From the NCBI RefSeq assembly GCF_900141875.1, contig NZ_FQZE01000011.1, positions 1 through 64,000 on the forward strand: a stretch of DNA of 64,000 bases, given 5' to 3'. A model generated the notes under the pieces. That model made no database searches. It saw nothing but the letters and a program-made list of their open reading frames with translations, and was not told the DNA's origin. The position numbers were made by a program, and so were the translations under genes. Source of the DNA: Tangfeifania diversioriginum (GTDB lineage Bacteria; Bacteroidota; Bacteroidia; Bacteroidales; Prolixibacteraceae). Below are positions 45,063-54,362 of this stretch, piece by piece (positions within the stretch are counted from its first letter, which is position 1; every line of letters begins with the position of its first letter).

Positions 45063-45212
45063 TTTTAATTCCTCCTCATTTATAATTGAGCTATAAAAAA
45101 ACAGAAAGAATTCCAGATCTCCCGGAACTCTTCCTTTCACAAAAATAGTTAATTTCTGCAATATTAAAAATAACTTCTATAAAAATATTAAAAATGAATG
45201 ATTTATGGCAAT

Positions 45213-45623
45213 CTAAGTGTATTTGCGGTTTAATATTTCGCTGTAAATTACGGCTTTCCTTAGCGAAAATTTGTTTTTTAATTTCGACTTCCTTTGGTTT
45301 TCAGCCTCCTTTTTTCCGGTTAGGTCAGTAGAATAAATGGATGATTTTTTTTTGGCCGGCTGAACGTTTTGAACCGGTTCAGGTTTTTTATTTTCGGTGT
45401 TCTGCTGTGGTTGCCGGTAGGCTTGTTCCGGTTGGGCTTCAATCTTTGACTCACGGGGCTTCGGCGATTCGCCTTCCAGGAAATCCCAGAAACTGTCATG
45501 CTCTTCGGGTTGCGGTTTTGGCACCGGCTGTTTGGCTTGCTGTGCTTTCTTTTTTTTCGACTGCCCGAAAATGCCGGCAGCAGCAAAAATCAATGTTAAA
45601 ATAATAACTAATAAATCATCCAT
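45213..45623 (-). CDS. Small membrane-anchored protein of unknown function
   Basis: 136 residues. One N-terminal transmembrane helix (about 4-20) is followed by a Lys/Pro/Gln-rich low-complexity tail (KKKKAQQAKQPVPKPQPEE and more) and a basic C-terminus. I recognise no family. The start lies 9 bp from the -7 box of the divergent Rieske-like lipoprotein gene, so the two may share a regulatory region. Confidence 0.5.
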   Translation of the reverse strand: MDDLLVIILTLIFAAAGIFGQSKKKKAQQAKQPVPKPQPEEHDSFWDFLEGESPKPRESKIEAQPEQAYRQPQQNTENKKPEPVQNVQPAKKKSSIYSTDLTGKKEAENQRKSKLKNKFSLRKAVIYSEILNRKYT

Positions 45624-45631
45624 ATTCTTTG

Positions 45632-45639
45632 TATTTTTG
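45632..45639 (+). promoter_or_regulatory. Putative -7 box for the Rieske-like lipoprotein
   Basis: TATTTTTG, a TAnnTTTG match, 46 bp before the start codon and preceded by TTTG at 45628-45631. Confidence 0.45.
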
Positions 45640-45684
45640 CAGCAATAAATTGGCTACTGGAAAGTTTTAGTAAAAATAAGAAAA

Positions 45685-46119
45685 ATGAAGCAGCTGATCC
45701 TGAAAAGCAGAAAGTATTTTATGGTTTCCATGTTGTTGATGCTTTTTTCAGTTGCATGCAAAAAGCCTCAAAACACTCCTGTTCCGAATGTGCCGGTTTC
45801 ATTCACCATTAATTTGAATATCGTGAACGAACTGACTGTTGCAACAAATTCAGTTTATTTTCCTAATGTGGGTTATGGTGGCATAATTGTGTATTGCGAG
45901 CTGCCGGGTTCGTATTATGCTTTTGATGCCACGTGCACTCATGAAGTAAGCCGTGGCTGCATTGTTAAAAACGAGGGAGTGCTGGCCGAATGTCCGTGTT
46001 GTGAGTCGCAGTTTATTTTAATCAGCGGTGCGTATCCTTCGCGTGGGCCTGCCGAAATGCCGCTGAAACAGTATAATGTTTCGGTGGTTAATGAATTTAC
46101 GCTTCGGGTATATAATTAA
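45685..46119 (+). CDS. Lipoprotein with modified Rieske-type [2Fe-2S] motif
   Basis: 144 residues with an SPII signal (Cys25, SVACKKP). Box I is Cys84-Thr-His86 (ATCTHE) and box II is Cys103-Pro-Cys105-Cys106 (AECPCCESQF). In normal Rieske proteins box II reads CPCHG, with the last His binding iron. Here Cys106 takes that place, so the cluster would have three Cys and one His ligand, or be lost. The beta-rich ending (LKQYNVSVVNEFTLRV) fits the Rieske fold. It could be a periplasmic electron carrier, or a redox or metal site. No partner oxidoreductase is adjacent. A terminator follows the stop. Confidence 0.7.
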   Translation: MKQLILKSRKYFMVSMLLMLFSVACKKPQNTPVPNVPVSFTINLNIVNELTVATNSVYFPNVGYGGIIVYCELPGSYYAFDATCTHEVSRGCIVKNEGVLAECPCCESQFILISGAYPSRGPAEMPLKQYNVSVVNEFTLRVYN

Positions 46120-46149
46120 AAAACGGGATCCTGCAAAGAACCCCGTTTT
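46120..46149 (+). terminator. Intrinsic terminator after the Rieske-like gene
   Basis: 8-bp stem (aaaacggg with cccgtttt), between this gene and the convergent ahcY stop. Flanking A-run and T-run can make it work in both directions. Confidence 0.75.
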
Positions 46150-46169
46150 GAAAATTTCATCCTTTTATA

Positions 46170-47588
46170 TTAATACCTGTAATGGTCTGGTTTGAAAGGC
46201 CCTTCTTTGGGAACTCCAAGATATTTGGCCTGTTCGTCGTTCATTTTTGTGAGTTTCACGCCCAGTTGTTCGAGGTGCAGGCGTGCTACTTCCTCGTCGA
46301 GTTTTTTAGGCAGACGATATACATCAATTTCATAGTCATTTTGCCATAAATCAATTTGCGCCAGCGACTGGTTGGTAAATGAATTACTCATTACAAATGA
46401 CGGGTGGCCGGTTGCGCAACCCAGGTTAACAAGGCGGCCTTCGGCGAGCAGATAGATACTGTGTCCGTCTTCGTAGGTAAATTTATCAACCTGTGGTTTG
46501 ATGTTCAGTTTTTTAATGCCCGGAAATTTTTCGAGCTTGGCCACCTGTATTTCGTTGTCGAAATGCCCGATGTTACAAACAATTGCCTGGTCCTTCATAT
46601 TGGCCATGTGTTCGGCGGTAATTACATCTTTGTTTCCGGTTGTGGTAACAAAAATATTTCCTTCGTCGAGGGCCTCTTCCATTGTTTTTACTTCAAAGCC
46701 TTCCATGGCGGCCTGCAGTGCGCAAATCGGGTCAATTTCGGTAACTATTACACGAGCGCCGTAGCCTTTCATCGACTTGGCGCATCCTTTGCCCACATCG
46801 CCGTAACCGGCTACAACCACAACTTTTCCGGCAATCATTACATCGGTAGCGCGTTTTATCCCGTCAGCCAGCGATTCGCGGCAACCGTAGAGGTTATCAA
46901 ATTTAGATTTGGTAACCGAGTCGTTCACATTAATGGCCGGGAAGAGCAGTTTGCCCTCCTCTTTCATTTGGTAGAGGCGGTGAACACCGGTTGTGGTTTC
47001 TTCAGAAACTCCCTTCATGTCTTTTGCGGCTTTGTGCCAGCGGTCAGGCGTTTCTTTCAGAATTCGTTTCAGTATTTTATTGAGTTCAACTTCGTCTTCT
47101 CCTTCTGCCGGCTGATCGAGTAATGAAGCGTTTTCTTCTGCCTGGTAACCACGGTGGACCATCAGGGTGGCATCGCCGCCGTCGTCAACAATCAGGTGGG
47201 GGCCTTTTCCGTCGCCAAAATCGAGGGCGTTTTCAGTACACCACCAGTACTCTTCGAGTGTTTCGCCTTTCCAGGCAAAAACGGGGATGCCGGACTCTGC
47301 AATAGCAGCTGCGGCATGGTCTTGTGTGGAAAAAATATTACAACTTGCCCAGCGCACTTCTGCACCCAGCTCGGCAAGGGTTTCAATTAATACTGCAGTT
47401 TGCACGGTCATGTGTAAACTGCCCATTACCCGGGCTCCTTTCAGGGGTTTTGACGGGCCAAACTTTTTGCGGATTGACATTAAGCCGGGCATTTCTTTTT
47501 CGGCGATATCAATTTCTTTACGCCCAAATTCTGCCAGCCCGATATCTGCCACTTTGTATTTCAATTTTTCGTTTACTGCAACACTCAT
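46170..47588 (-). CDS. ahcY: S-adenosylhomocysteinase
   Basis: A 472-residue NAD enzyme that splits S-adenosylhomocysteine into adenosine and homocysteine in the methyl cycle. Blocks [46 protein letters not shown] (NAD site), and [12 protein letters not shown] are canonical. Length matches the longer bacterial/eukaryotic form. It works with metF at 21,910. Confidence 0.98.
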   Translation of the reverse strand: MSVAVNEKLKYKVADIGLAEFGRKEIDIAEKEMPGLMSIRKKFGPSKPLKGARVMGSLHMTVQTAVLIETLAELGAEVRWASCNIFSTQDHAAAAIAESGIPVFAWKGETLEEYWWCTENALDFGDGKGPHLIVDDGGDATLMVHRGYQAEENASLLDQPAEGEDEVELNKILKRILKETPDRWHKAAKDMKGVSEETTTGVHRLYQMKEEGKLLFPAINVNDSVTKSKFDNLYGCRESLADGIKRATDVMIAGKVVVVAGYGDVGKGCAKSMKGYGARVIVTEIDPICALQAAMEGFEVKTMEEALDEGNIFVTTTGNKDVITAEHMANMKDQAIVCNIGHFDNEIQVAKLEKFPGIKKLNIKPQVDKFTYEDGHSIYLLAEGRLVNLGCATGHPSFVMSNSFTNQSLAQIDLWQNDYEIDVYRLPKKLDEEVARLHLEQLGVKLTKMNDEQAKYLGVPKEGPFKPDHYRY

Positions 47589-47620
47589 TTCTTTTATTAA
47601 TTTTTCGATTAAAAACGGTG

Positions 47621-47628
47621 CAAAGTTA
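47621..47628 (-). promoter_or_regulatory. Putative -7 box for ahcY
   Basis: The minus strand reads TAACTTTG, a TAnnTTTG match, 33 bp before the ahcY start. Confidence 0.45.
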
Positions 47629-47677
47629 ACAAATTACACTTGATTAATGTTTTGTTTTCAATCGGGTGAAAAAAGGA

Positions 47678-49864
47678 TTAATTACCCATATCAGACATAA
47701 ATTTGATACGCATCAGCCGGATGTCATCCTCGGAGTATTCATCTTCTCCGAGCTCGTCGAGAGCTTCCTGTACCGAATCGTTTTCCGCTTCCCTGAAATA
47801 GTCGAACACCTCTTCCTGATGATCTTCATCCAACACATCGTTCAGGTAATAGTCGATATTTAATCGCGTGCCGGAGTTGACAATTGCTTCCACTTCCGAA
47901 ATTATATCTTTTACCTCAACTCCTTTGGAGCCGGCAATGTCTTCAAATGAAATTTTCCTGTCGATGCTTTGGATGATGAAAACTTTCATCTTCGATTTGT
48001 TGGCGATGGTGCGTACTATAAAATCTTCAGGACGTTCAATTTCATTTTCCTCAACATAGTTTTTAATCAGCTCAACAAATTCTTTCCCGTACCTTCGGGC
48101 TTTTCCCTGACCAACTCCCTGTATTTTCTGAAGTTCGTCGAGTGTTACCGGATACTGGATTGACATATCGGCCAGTGAAGGATCCTGGAAGATTACAAAA
48201 GGAGGAAGGTTCTTTTTTCGGGCAATTTTTTTACGTAAGTCTTTTAACATGGCAAACAATGCCGGGTCACCGCCTGTTCCTCCCGACGGAGCACCACCGG
48301 TGTTAACGTCATCTCCTTCCTCTTCGTATTCGTGGTTTTTTACCAGCATAAAACTGGTGGGGTTTTTAAGAAATTCGTGCCCTTTTTCAGTCATTTTCAA
48401 CAGACCGTAGTTTTCAATGTCTTTATTAATTAGGCCTGCAATCATCGACTGCCTGAAAACTGCGTTCCAGAAGCGTTCGTCGTGGTCTTTTCCCGCGCCG
48501 AACGATTTAACCTTATAATGTTTAAATGATTTGATGGCTGCTGTTTTGTTACCAATTAATATATTGGCTATATGGTCGGCTTTGTATTTCTCATTTACCT
48601 CAATAATGGCTTTCAGGCCCCGTACCACTTCGTCGCTTGCTTCAAGTTGCTCTTTGGGGTTGAGGCAGTTGTCGCAGTTGCCACAATTCTGTTTAGTATA
48701 TGTTTCGCCAAAGTAGTGTAATAATATAATGCGTCGGCATATTGCCGATTCGGCGTAAGAAACAGTGTCGAGCAAAAGCTGTTTGCCAATTTCCTGTTCG
48801 GCCACGGGTTTGCCGTGCATAAATTTTTCCAGCTTCTGAATATCTTTATAGCTGTAAAAAGTAATGCACTGCCCTTCACCGCCATCGCGCCCTGCACGCC
48901 CGGTTTCCTGGTAATATCCTTCAAGGCTTTTGGGGATATCGTAGTGGATTACAAACCGCACATCGGGTTTGTCAATTCCCATTCCAAAAGCAATGGTAGC
49001 CACAATTACATCCACCTCTTCCATGAGGAATTTATCCTGGTTGCCCGAGCGGGTGGCCGCATCCATGCCTGCATGGTAAGCCAATGCTTTAATACCGTTA
49101 ACTTGTAGTGTTTCGGCCAGCTCTTCCACTTTTTTACGGCTCAGACAGTAGATAATGCCCGACTTGCCTTCATTTTGTTTAATGAACCGGATAATTTGGG
49201 CCTCGGGTTTTACTTTTGGCCTTATTTCGTAATAAAGGTTGGCCCTGTTAAACGAAGCTTTAAATACCCGTGCCTCGAGAATACCCAGGTTTTTCTGAAT
49301 GTCGTGCTGTACTTTTGCAGTTGCTGTTGCCGTAAGTGCAATAATGGGGGCGTTGCCAATTTCATCAACAATTGGCCTGATGCGCCGGTATTCCGGACGG
49401 AAGTCGTGTCCCCATTCAGAAATACAATGCGCCTCGTCGATGGCATAAAATGAGATTTTCACTTTTTTAAGAAACTCAATATTATCTTCTTTTGTCAACG
49501 ACTCAGGCGCTACGTATAAAAGTTTTGTACTTCCTGCCAGTACATCATTTTTTACTTCCTGTAAGGCAGCTTTCGATAATGATGAATTTAAAAAATGGGC
49601 GACTTTATCTTCGGAATGCATTCCTCTTATGGAATCCACCTGGTTTTTCATCAGGGCAATTAGCGGAGATATAACAATAGCAGTTCCTTCGAGCAGTAGT
49701 GCAGGGAGCTGATATATTAATGACTTTCCTCCGCCGGTTGGCATCAGTACAAATGTATTATTTCCATCCATCACACTTTTTACCGCTTCTTCCTGTTGGC
49801 CTTTAAAGCGGTCGAACCCAAAATAGTGCTGTAAGTAATCCGTTAAAGTTTTTTGGTTATTCAT
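47678..49864 (-). CDS. recQ: ATP-dependent DNA helicase RecQ
   Basis: 728 residues. Walker A LMPTGGGKSLIYQLP near 40-50, DEAH box YAIDEAHCISEWGHDFRPEY (block IDEAHCISEWGH), a zinc-binding CGNCDNC motif in the RQC region (about 375-385), and a C-terminal HRDC domain (FVIFQDPSLADMS). It unwinds forked DNA in recombination and repair. It stands alone; it is longer than E. coli RecQ (about 610) through the C-terminal extension seen in this phylum. Confidence 0.97.
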   Translation of the reverse strand: MNNQKTLTDYLQHYFGFDRFKGQQEEAVKSVMDGNNTFVLMPTGGGKSLIYQLPALLLEGTAIVISPLIALMKNQVDSIRGMHSEDKVAHFLNSSLSKAALQEVKNDVLAGSTKLLYVAPESLTKEDNIEFLKKVKISFYAIDEAHCISEWGHDFRPEYRRIRPIVDEIGNAPIIALTATATAKVQHDIQKNLGILEARVFKASFNRANLYYEIRPKVKPEAQIIRFIKQNEGKSGIIYCLSRKKVEELAETLQVNGIKALAYHAGMDAATRSGNQDKFLMEEVDVIVATIAFGMGIDKPDVRFVIHYDIPKSLEGYYQETGRAGRDGGEGQCITFYSYKDIQKLEKFMHGKPVAEQEIGKQLLLDTVSYAESAICRRIILLHYFGETYTKQNCGNCDNCLNPKEQLEASDEVVRGLKAIIEVNEKYKADHIANILIGNKTAAIKSFKHYKVKSFGAGKDHDERFWNAVFRQSMIAGLINKDIENYGLLKMTEKGHEFLKNPTSFMLVKNHEYEEEGDDVNTGGAPSGGTGGDPALFAMLKDLRKKIARKKNLPPFVIFQDPSLADMSIQYPVTLDELQKIQGVGQGKARRYGKEFVELIKNYVEENEIERPEDFIVRTIANKSKMKVFIIQSIDRKISFEDIAGSKGVEVKDIISEVEAIVNSGTRLNIDYYLNDVLDEDHQEEVFDYFREAENDSVQEALDELGEDEYSEDDIRLMRIKFMSDMGN

Positions 49865-50019
49865 AAAAACAATTCTCCCTCAATGTCTTCTGCTAATTCT
49901 TAATATTCTAAATTATTAAAAGTAGAAAAAATGTCAATACATTTTAATAAATTTTATAAATATATAGCAATCTTTTAAATTATTGGATTGATGGAAAGCT
50001 TCAAATAGCAGGAAGTATT

Positions 50020-50027
50020 TATATTTG
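50020..50027 (+). promoter_or_regulatory. Putative -7 box for tatC-lptB
   Basis: TATATTTG, a TAnnTTTG match, 23 bp before the tatC ATG. It overlaps an in-frame GTG at 50027, which argues against that GTG as start codon. Confidence 0.55.
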
Positions 50028-50050
50028 TGGAGTTTTTAAAGAAAAGGTTA

Positions 50051-50932
50051 ATGAGCGAAGAAGAAAAAAGAAATAAGCGTTTTGGGAAGAAGAAAAACGA
50101 GGAAGATAAAAGCGGAATGAAATCAGCCTATGCCGAGATGTCGTTTTTGGAGCATATGGAAGAATTGCGTTGGCACATCATCCGGTCGGCACTTGCCATT
50201 ATTGTGTTTGCTGTGGCGGCATTTATTTTAAAAGATTTCATTTTCAATACTGTAATTTTAAATCCGCGTACTCCCGATTTCTGGACTAACCGGATGTTTG
50301 CACAGCTGGCTGACGCAGTGGGAACTGATGCGTTAAGAATTAACCAAACTCCGTTGGAGTTGATAAGTATTAAAATTGCCGGACAGTTTATGACCCACAT
50401 TTGGGTTTCGATTATTGCAGGTTTTATTATTGCTTCACCTGTGGTTTTTTATGAATTCTGGCGCTTTATTAAACCCGCACTTTATGATAACGAAAAACAA
50501 CATGCCAGCGGTGCTGTTTTCTTTACTTCTGTTTTGTTTTTAATGGGGATACTGTTTGGATACTATTTAATAGTACCACTTTCTATCCATTTTTTAGGCA
50601 CCTATAATGTAAGTGGTGATGTAACCAACCAAATTAACCTGAAGTCGTACATAGGCTCGGTTACTTCCATATCGCTGGCAGCCGGTGTAATATTTTTAAT
50701 ACCCATTTTTTCCTATTTCCTGAGCAAGGTGGGTTTGCTCACCCCGCAGTTTATGAAAACATACCGGCGGCACTCCTATGTTGTTATGTTGCTCCTCTCG
50801 GCTGTTATTACACCGCCCGATATATTCAGCCAGATAATGGTTTGTTTCCCGTTGGTGTTTCTGTATGAAATAGGTATTATTATTTCGCGCAGGGTAGTTA
50901 AAAAACGTGAAAAAGAGATGGATGAAATATAA
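50051..50932 (+). CDS. tatC: Sec-independent translocase subunit TatC
   Basis: About 293 residues. Six transmembrane helices. The cytoplasmic N-terminus has the conserved FLEHMEELRWHIIRS and the first periplasmic loops are as expected. Glu and Pro residues that bind the twin-arginine signal are in this N-terminal block. It receives Tat substrates and recruits TatA. The ATG at 50051 is preferred over the GTG at 50027 because of the promoter box. lptB follows 30 bp downstream on the same strand. Confidence 0.96.
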   Translation: MSEEEKRNKRFGKKKNEEDKSGMKSAYAEMSFLEHMEELRWHIIRSALAIIVFAVAAFILKDFIFNTVILNPRTPDFWTNRMFAQLADAVGTDALRINQTPLELISIKIAGQFMTHIWVSIIAGFIIASPVVFYEFWRFIKPALYDNEKQHASGAVFFTSVLFLMGILFGYYLIVPLSIHFLGTYNVSGDVTNQINLKSYIGSVTSISLAAGVIFLIPIFSYFLSKVGLLTPQFMKTYRRHSYVVMLLLSAVITPPDIFSQIMVCFPLVFLYEIGIIISRRVVKKREKEMDEI

Positions 50933-50962
50933 TATTCAACTATAAATTCGTTATTTGCCTGA

Positions 50963-51685
50963 ATGATTCTTCGAGCAGAAAATATTGTTAAGAAATACCG
51001 TAAACGAACGGTAGTTAAAGGAGTTAGCTTTGATGTGAACCAAGGGGAAATTGTAGGGTTGCTTGGCCCCAATGGTGCCGGCAAAACCACATCGTTTTAT
51101 ATGATTGTGGGCCTGATACAACCCCTTTCAGGAAAAGTTTTTCTTGACCAGGAAGAAATCACCAAACTACCGGTTTATAAGCGTGCAAAAAAAGGAATCG
51201 GTTACCTGGCACAGGAAGCATCGGTTTTCAGAAAACTGAGTGTGGAAGATAACCTGAAGGCTGTACTCGAGATGACCAAATACTCCAAAGAATACCAGCG
51301 TGAAAAGGTTGAAAGCCTGCTTGATGAATTCGGGCTGCAACACATCCGAAAGAGCAAGGGGGTCCAGCTTTCGGGTGGCGAACGCCGCCGTACAGAAATT
51401 GCCCGGGCGCTGGCGATCGATCCCAAATTTATTTTACTTGACGAACCGTTTGCCGGTGTTGATCCAATCGCTGTGGAAGACATACAGCAGATTGTTATGC
51501 AGCTTAAAGAGAAGAATATTGGCGTGCTCATTACCGATCACAACGTTCACGAAACATTGTCAATTACCGACCGCTCCTACCTGCTTTTTGAAGGATCGAT
51601 TATGAAAGCAGGCAATGCCGAAGAGCTGGCCAACGACGAGGATGTGAGAAGAGTGTACCTGGGACAGAATTTTGAATTGCGTTAA
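50963..51685 (+). CDS. lptB: LPS export ABC transporter ATPase LptB
   Basis: 240 residues. Walker [14 protein letters not shown], signature [15 protein letters not shown], Walker [17 protein letters not shown], and the H-loop TDHNVHETL. The FAGVDP block and the [21 protein letters not shown]-type region (here [17 protein letters not shown]) are features of LptB. It powers lipopolysaccharide transport from the inner to the outer membrane. Confidence 0.96.
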   Translation: MILRAENIVKKYRKRTVVKGVSFDVNQGEIVGLLGPNGAGKTTSFYMIVGLIQPLSGKVFLDQEEITKLPVYKRAKKGIGYLAQEASVFRKLSVEDNLKAVLEMTKYSKEYQREKVESLLDEFGLQHIRKSKGVQLSGGERRRTEIARALAIDPKFILLDEPFAGVDPIAVEDIQQIVMQLKEKNIGVLITDHNVHETLSITDRSYLLFEGSIMKAGNAEELANDEDVRRVYLGQNFELR

Positions 51686-51790
51686 AATAATTTTCACATT
51701 CTTAAAAAGCTTGATTTCAGAATGCTGTCAGCCGGGTTCGTTAAGGTTTAGGTTAAAAAATCACGGCAGAGAAAAAATTTATAAAGAAAA

Positions 51791-51821
51791 TTTGGTGGAT
51801 AACAAAAATGAAGTATTTTTG
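51791..51821 (+). promoter_or_regulatory. Promoter of the tRNA-Glu/rpsT unit
   Basis: TTTG at 51791-51794, then 19 bp, then TATTTTTG at 51814-51821: the best -33/-7 pair in the window. The tRNA starts 29 bp after the -7 box. Confidence 0.75.
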
Positions 51822-51849
51822 CAGTCCCAATTTCAGGGAAACATATGAT

Positions 51850-51921
51850 GGCCCGTTCGTCTAGGGGTTAGGACGCCAGGTTTTCATCCTGGTAGCAGGG
51901 GTTCGAATCCCCTACGGGCTA
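51850..51921 (+). tRNA. tRNA-Glu (anticodon TTC)
   Basis: A complete cloverleaf: acceptor 5' GGCCCGT with 3' ACGGGCT (first pair G-U), D arm with AGGGGTTAGG, anticodon stem CCAGG/CCTGG with loop TTTTCAT, TPsiC arm GGGGTTCGAATCCCC. Anticodon TTC reads Glu. The 3' CCA is not encoded. rpsT follows 30 bp downstream under the same promoter. Confidence 0.97.
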
Positions 51922-51951
51922 CTTAATTTTTTAAGACTTTAATAGAACAAA

Positions 51952-52203
51952 ATGGCAAATCACAAGTCAGCTTTAAAAAGAATTAGGCAAAACGAGAAAA
52001 GGCGCGTACACAACAGATATTACGCCAAAACTACCCGCAACGCGATTAGGGATTTGCGGAATGAGACCGATAAAGAAGAAGCTGTAAAAAGACTTCCTAA
52101 GGTGGTTTCTATGATTGATAAACTGGCAAAAAAGAATATCATTCATAAAAACAAAGCAGCCAACCTGAAATCGAAACTTGCAGGTCAGCTGAGTAGCTTA
52201 TAA
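51952..52203 (+). CDS. rpsT: 30S ribosomal protein S20
   Basis: 83 residues, Lys/Arg-rich and helical. The start [18 protein letters not shown] (as blocks [12 protein letters not shown] and NEKRR) and the end [15 protein letters not shown] are typical. S20 binds 16S rRNA early in 30S assembly. A strong terminator follows. Linkage with tRNA-Glu places both in one unit. Confidence 0.98.
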   Translation: MANHKSALKRIRQNEKRRVHNRYYAKTTRNAIRDLRNETDKEEAVKRLPKVVSMIDKLAKKNIIHKNKAANLKSKLAGQLSSL

Positions 52204-52225
52204 AAGAAATTTTCATGATAAATTG

Positions 52226-52257
52226 AAAGCCTCTTCGCTTTGCGGAGAGGCTTTTTT
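52226..52257 (+). terminator. Intrinsic terminator after rpsT
   Basis: 9-bp stem (aaagcctct with agaggcttt), inner cgc/gcg, then a run of T. It also separates rpsT from radC. Confidence 0.9.
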
Positions 52258-52327
52258 TGCTGCCTGCTACTGTGGGTTATTATTTTTTTTGTATTTTACT
52301 CCTGTTAAATCACTCCATACCATAGCA

Positions 52328-53023
52328 ATGAGCGAATACAAAAAAATTAAACTAAAAGAATGGGCTGTAGAAGACCGCCCACGTGAAAAACTACTGGTTA
52401 AAGGCGCACGGTCGCTTACCGATGCCGAGCTTATTGGAATCCTTATTGGTTCAGGAAACCTGAATGAAACCGCGGTAGAACTGGGGCGGCGCATCCTGGT
52501 TTCAGTGAATAACAACCTCAACGACCTGGGCCGGAAAGGAATCGACTACCTGAAAACATTCAACGGAATTGGCGAGGCAAAAGCCATTTCTATAGTGGCG
52601 GCGCTTGAGCTGGGCAAACGCCGCAAAGAAGCCGAGGTCTTTGTGAAAAAGAAAATTACCAGTAGCCGCGATGGTGCCGATTTTTTCACCCCGTTGCTGG
52701 GCGATTTGAACCACGAAGAATTCTGGGTACTTCTGCTCGACCGCGGCAACAAAATCATCGATCACTTTATGATCAGCCAGGGTGGCATTTCAGGTACAGT
52801 TATCGATGTGCGTATCATCCTGAAAAATGCGCTTGAAAAACTGGCCAGCTCCCTTATTCTATGCCATAACCACCCGTCAGGCACAATGGAAGCTTCGGAA
52901 GCCGATCTGAAAATTACCCGGAAAATAAGAAATGCCGCCGCCGTGATGGACATTTCCGTGCTCGACCATATCATAATCGGACAAAACAGTTATCTTAGTC
53001 TTGCCGATGAAGGCATGATGTAA
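52328..53023 (+). CDS. radC: RadC family JAMM/MPN protein
   Basis: About 231 residues. N-terminal helix-hairpin-helix (GIDYLKTFNGIGEAKAISI) and a C-terminal MPN domain with JAMM zinc site His180-x-His182 in CHNHPSG and Asp193. Role is uncertain; despite the name, its DNA repair function is not established. The ATG at 52328 begins MSEYKK; a longer frame from 52223 overlaps the rpsT terminator. Confidence 0.92.
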   Translation: MSEYKKIKLKEWAVEDRPREKLLVKGARSLTDAELIGILIGSGNLNETAVELGRRILVSVNNNLNDLGRKGIDYLKTFNGIGEAKAISIVAALELGKRRKEAEVFVKKKITSSRDGADFFTPLLGDLNHEEFWVLLLDRGNKIIDHFMISQGGISGTVIDVRIILKNALEKLASSLILCHNHPSGTMEASEADLKITRKIRNAAAVMDISVLDHIIIGQNSYLSLADEGMM

Positions 53024-53036
53024 AAGAACCAAAACG

Positions 53037-54362
53037 ATGATACTTTTTTATTCTGATGAACTGAATTCGCGGATTGAGTACACTGCAAAACTAATTTTTA
53101 CCCAAATACTTAATGCAGAAGTGGCTTTTACGAGTAAGTCTTCTGAATTTTTAAATTCGGAACTGCCCAAAATAAATTACTCGTACGAAAAATTTGGCGA
53201 TGAACTGTATATCAAACCGCACCGGTTTATGCACTGCAAAGCACTTATTCAGCCCAATATTCAACCGGTTTGGTATGAAGGCGAGAAATATTTTTTTGAA
53301 AGTTCAAGGGATTCTGTTTTCCCATTCGACCTTTTTGCAGCAGCGTTTTACCTGGTCAGCCGGTACGAAGAATATATTGAAAAAGAACATGGGAAATATA
53401 AACGCTACCCCGCTGAAAAAAGCATTCTGTACAAATACGGCCTTCTTGAAAAGCCCGTGGTAAATATCTGGGCACACATGCTGGCCGCCAAAATGAAGGA
53501 AAAATATCCGGAAGTTGAATTCCCTAAATCGGATTTTAATTTCATCTCAACCATCGATATCGACAATGCCTGGGCTTTTTCGCATAAAGGATTCTGGCGG
53601 GGATTTGGCGCTGTTTCCAAATCTGTTTTGAAAGGAAAAATCCAGGAGGTGAAGAACAGGTTGCGCGTTTGGCAGGGAAAAGAAGCCGATCCGTATGACA
53701 CATTCAGTTATCTCGACTCGGTTTTTAAAGGAAATGAGACCAATGTGCTGTACTTTTTTCTGCTGGGCGATTATAAAAGGTATGACAAAAACATCTCTTA
53801 CAAAAACAAATTGTTCAGAAAACTTATTCAGGAAACAGCCCAAAAGTACGACATTGGAATTCATCCGTCCTATTCTTCAAGCAAGAAAAAAGGGAAAGGA
53901 AAATTAAATGCTGAAATAAAACGACTGGAAGAAGTAACAGGCGAAAAACCAATAAAAAGCCGCCAGCATTTTTTGCGACTGAAATTTCCACGAACCTACC
54001 GGCGACTGGTTAAAGCTGGTATTGAGGAAGATTATACCATGGGATATTCTTCGCAGGCCGGGTTCAGGGCCGGAATTTGCACTCCTTTCTATTTTTTTGA
54101 TGTAAAAAAAGAGAAGGCAACAAATCTTAAAATTTATCCGTTTCAGGTGATGGATGTTACGTTGCGCAATTATCTGGGACTTTCGCCCGGTGAAGCGCAG
54201 GAGAAAACCGAAACTTTAATGGAAGAGGTTAAAAAAGCGGGTGGCACATTTATCAGCATCTGGCACAACGAAACAGTAAACGATACCGGGCACTGGAAAG
54301 GATACCGCGACGTTTTTGAGAAAATGAACAAAAAAGGATTTAAGTGGGCTAATGAGCAATAA
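53037..54362 (+). CDS. Polysaccharide-deacetylase-like protein (large N-terminal domain)
   Basis: 441 residues without a signal peptide. The N-terminal part (about 1-160) includes YEKFGDELYIKPHRFM and FPFDLFAAAFYLVSRYEEY, a pattern I know from deacetylase-like proteins in phylum surface-glycan regions. A NodB-like part follows with STIDIDNAW (metal Asp), HPSYSSS and FISIWHNETVN. It likely deacetylates a cell-surface polysaccharide precursor. Its stop overlaps the start of the FemAB-like gene by 11 bp. Confidence 0.75.
   Translation: MILFYSDELNSRIEYTAKLIFTQILNAEVAFTSKSSEFLNSELPKINYSYEKFGDELYIKPHRFMHCKALIQPNIQPVWYEGEKYFFESSRDSVFPFDLFAAAFYLVSRYEEYIEKEHGKYKRYPAEKSILYKYGLLEKPVVNIWAHMLAAKMKEKYPEVEFPKSDFNFISTIDIDNAWAFSHKGFWRGFGAVSKSVLKGKIQEVKNRLRVWQGKEADPYDTFSYLDSVFKGNETNVLYFFLLGDYKRYDKNISYKNKLFRKLIQETAQKYDIGIHPSYSSSKKKGKGKLNAEIKRLEEVTGEKPIKSRQHFLRLKFPRTYRRLVKAGIEEDYTMGYSSQAGFRAGICTPFYFFDVKKEKATNLKIYPFQVMDVTLRNYLGLSPGEAQEKTETLMEEVKKAGGTFISIWHNETVNDTGHWKGYRDVFEKMNKKGFKWANEQ

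Noticed and set aside
46404-47123. Plus-strand frame (239 residues)
   Set aside because: Antisense to the very well conserved ahcY, without family signature.
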